64,000 nucleotides of DNA from Mucilaginibacter sp. 44-25 (lineage in GTDB: Bacteria > Bacteroidota > Bacteroidia > Sphingobacteriales > Sphingobacteriaceae). Below are positions 63,375-64,000 of the stretch, piece by piece. The notes beneath the pieces were generated by a model. That model made no database searches. It was not told the DNA's origin and was given only the letters and a program-made list of their open reading frames with translations. The stretch spans positions 310,001 through 374,000 of the forward strand of contig MKTS01000003.1 of the NCBI GenBank assembly GCA_001898335.1, given 5' to 3'. The stretch's first letter is position 1; each line of letters opens with the position of its first letter. Both the position numbers and the translations under genes were made by a program.

Positions 63375-64000
63375 ATGGAAAACCTGCTTACAAGCAATAT
63401 AGCCGATACTTTCTTAACCCAATTACAGTGTCCGCAATGCGGTGCTGTGTACGCTGCATCCGACCTCAATACGGTGTGCAGAACTGAGGGCTGCCACAGT
63501 ACCCTTTTTGCCCATTATAATACCACTGTACATTTTGACAAACGCGTGCTGAAATTGCGCCCTGCCAACATGTGGCGTTACCGGGAAATGCTGCCGGTAA
63601 TTAACCCTGCAAATATAGTGACGCTGGGAGAGGGCTTCACCCCGATAATACCAATAGTCAATTCCCCGAATGTAACTGAGGGAAACGAGGTGCTCATTAA
63701 AAATGAGGCAGGCAATCCTACCGGATCTTTTAAAGCCAGAGGAATAAGCATGGCGGTGTCAAAAGCGAAGGAACTGGGAGTAGAAACCATTGCTATACCC
63801 ACTGCGGGGAACGCAGGAGGGGCCTTGTCGGCCTATGCGGCAAGGGCGGGCATAAAGGCAGTAGTGTATATGCCCCAATTAACACCCGATTTATTTAAAG
63901 ACGAATGCCGCTTATACGGTGCTGATTTAGTTGAGGTAGACGGTAATATCAGCGATTGCGGTAAACTGATACACGATCAGGCGGCGGAAAAAGGCTGGTT
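63375..64000 (+). CDS. Threonine-synthase-like PLP enzyme (5' part)
   Basis: The open frame runs to the window end (about 208 residues visible). A zinc-ribbon-like start (CPQCGAVYAASD; CRTEGCHSTLF) precedes the PLP type II fold. The PLP Lys is in NEAGNPTGSFKARG and the Gly-rich loop in PTAGNAGGALSAYAA. These fit threonine synthase, which converts O-phosphohomoserine to threonine; a paralogous beta-replacing enzyme is possible. An in-frame ATG at 63315 exists, but 63375 is closer to the conserved start. Confidence 0.78.
   Translation, partial: MENLLTSNIADTFLTQLQCPQCGAVYAASDLNTVCRTEGCHSTLFAHYNTTVHFDKRVLKLRPANMWRYREMLPVINPANIVTLGEGFTPIIPIVNSPNVTEGNEVLIKNEAGNPTGSFKARGISMAVSKAKELGVETIAIPTAGNAGGALSAYAARAGIKAVVYMPQLTPDLFKDECRLYGADLVEVDGNISDCGKLIHDQAAEKGW

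Noticed and set aside
1..64000. Insertion sequences, prophage, integrons, CRISPR arrays or toxin-antitoxin modules
   Set aside because: I looked for transposase or integrase motifs, regularly spaced repeats and small paired genes, and saw none that could be supported.

Overview
The window comes from a Bacteroidota chromosome. The best fit is the family Sphingobacteriaceae, with a Mucilaginibacter- or Pedobacter-like host, inferred from gene content only. The evidence is two SusC/SusD pairs, many lipoproteins with Cys at about residue 20, promoters of the TTG-N19-TAnnTTTG type, weak Shine-Dalgarno sequences, and Bacteroidota families such as DUF4175, DUF5690 and FtsX-type permeases of about 800 residues. 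No insertion sequence, prophage, CRISPR array or rRNA was seen. Nearly all the sequence reads as intact chromosomal genes.

Region 1 (1-9,711) is a potassium-uptake island. It starts with the 3' part of a sigma-54-dependent activator, followed by a candidate sigma-54 promoter, two tiny membrane proteins (the second is KdpF), kdpA, kdpB, kdpC, an outer-membrane porin, a stand-alone KdpD sensor domain and a separate membrane histidine kinase. Region 2 (9,719-15,943, minus strand) is a SAM-I riboswitch followed by a NifS/IscS-like cysteine desulfurase, a 31-codon ORF ending in four Cys codons, and a SusC/SusD pair. Region 3 (16,188-25,442) is mostly housekeeping: a lipoprotein, a DUF2147 protein, RmuC, ThiL, a secreted DNA/RNA endonuclease, divergent nadA and nadB, tRNA-Gly(CCC) and a gamma-carbonic-anhydrase-like protein.

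Region 4 (25,432-41,959) holds an Ig-like lipoprotein, mnmG with two parS-like palindromes beside it, an ABC-F ATPase, a Rossmann protein, a pirin, an Mla-type lipid ABC system, glutathione peroxidase, YbeY, an RsbW-like ATPase, a DUF4175 protein, an MFS exporter and an MgtC-like protein. The mnmG/parS pairing suggests proximity to the replication origin. Region 5 (42,152-49,504) has an iron-type TonB receptor behind a palindromic operator, tRNA-Pro(GGG), an AraC regulator next to a TetX-like flavin monooxygenase, and an FtsX-type permease.

Region 6 (49,715-61,136) is the most interesting part: a putative phosphonate-utilisation locus. It combines a PhnZ-type HD oxygenase that should break a C-P bond, a TIGR03364-type FAD oxidoreductase, a DUF5690 transporter, an XRE-cupin regulator, a SusC/SusD pair and two exported alkaline-phosphatase-superfamily enzymes. 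The same 24-bp element, matching at 22 positions, lies upstream of the transporter operon and of the susCD operon, which suggests one regulon. The usual hydroxylase partner of PhnZ (PhnY/TmpA) is absent, so the substrate may arrive already hydroxylated. Region 7 (61,201-64,000) has an OmpA lipoprotein, a small lipoprotein, a DUF1398 protein and the start of a threonine-synthase-like gene cut by the window edge.
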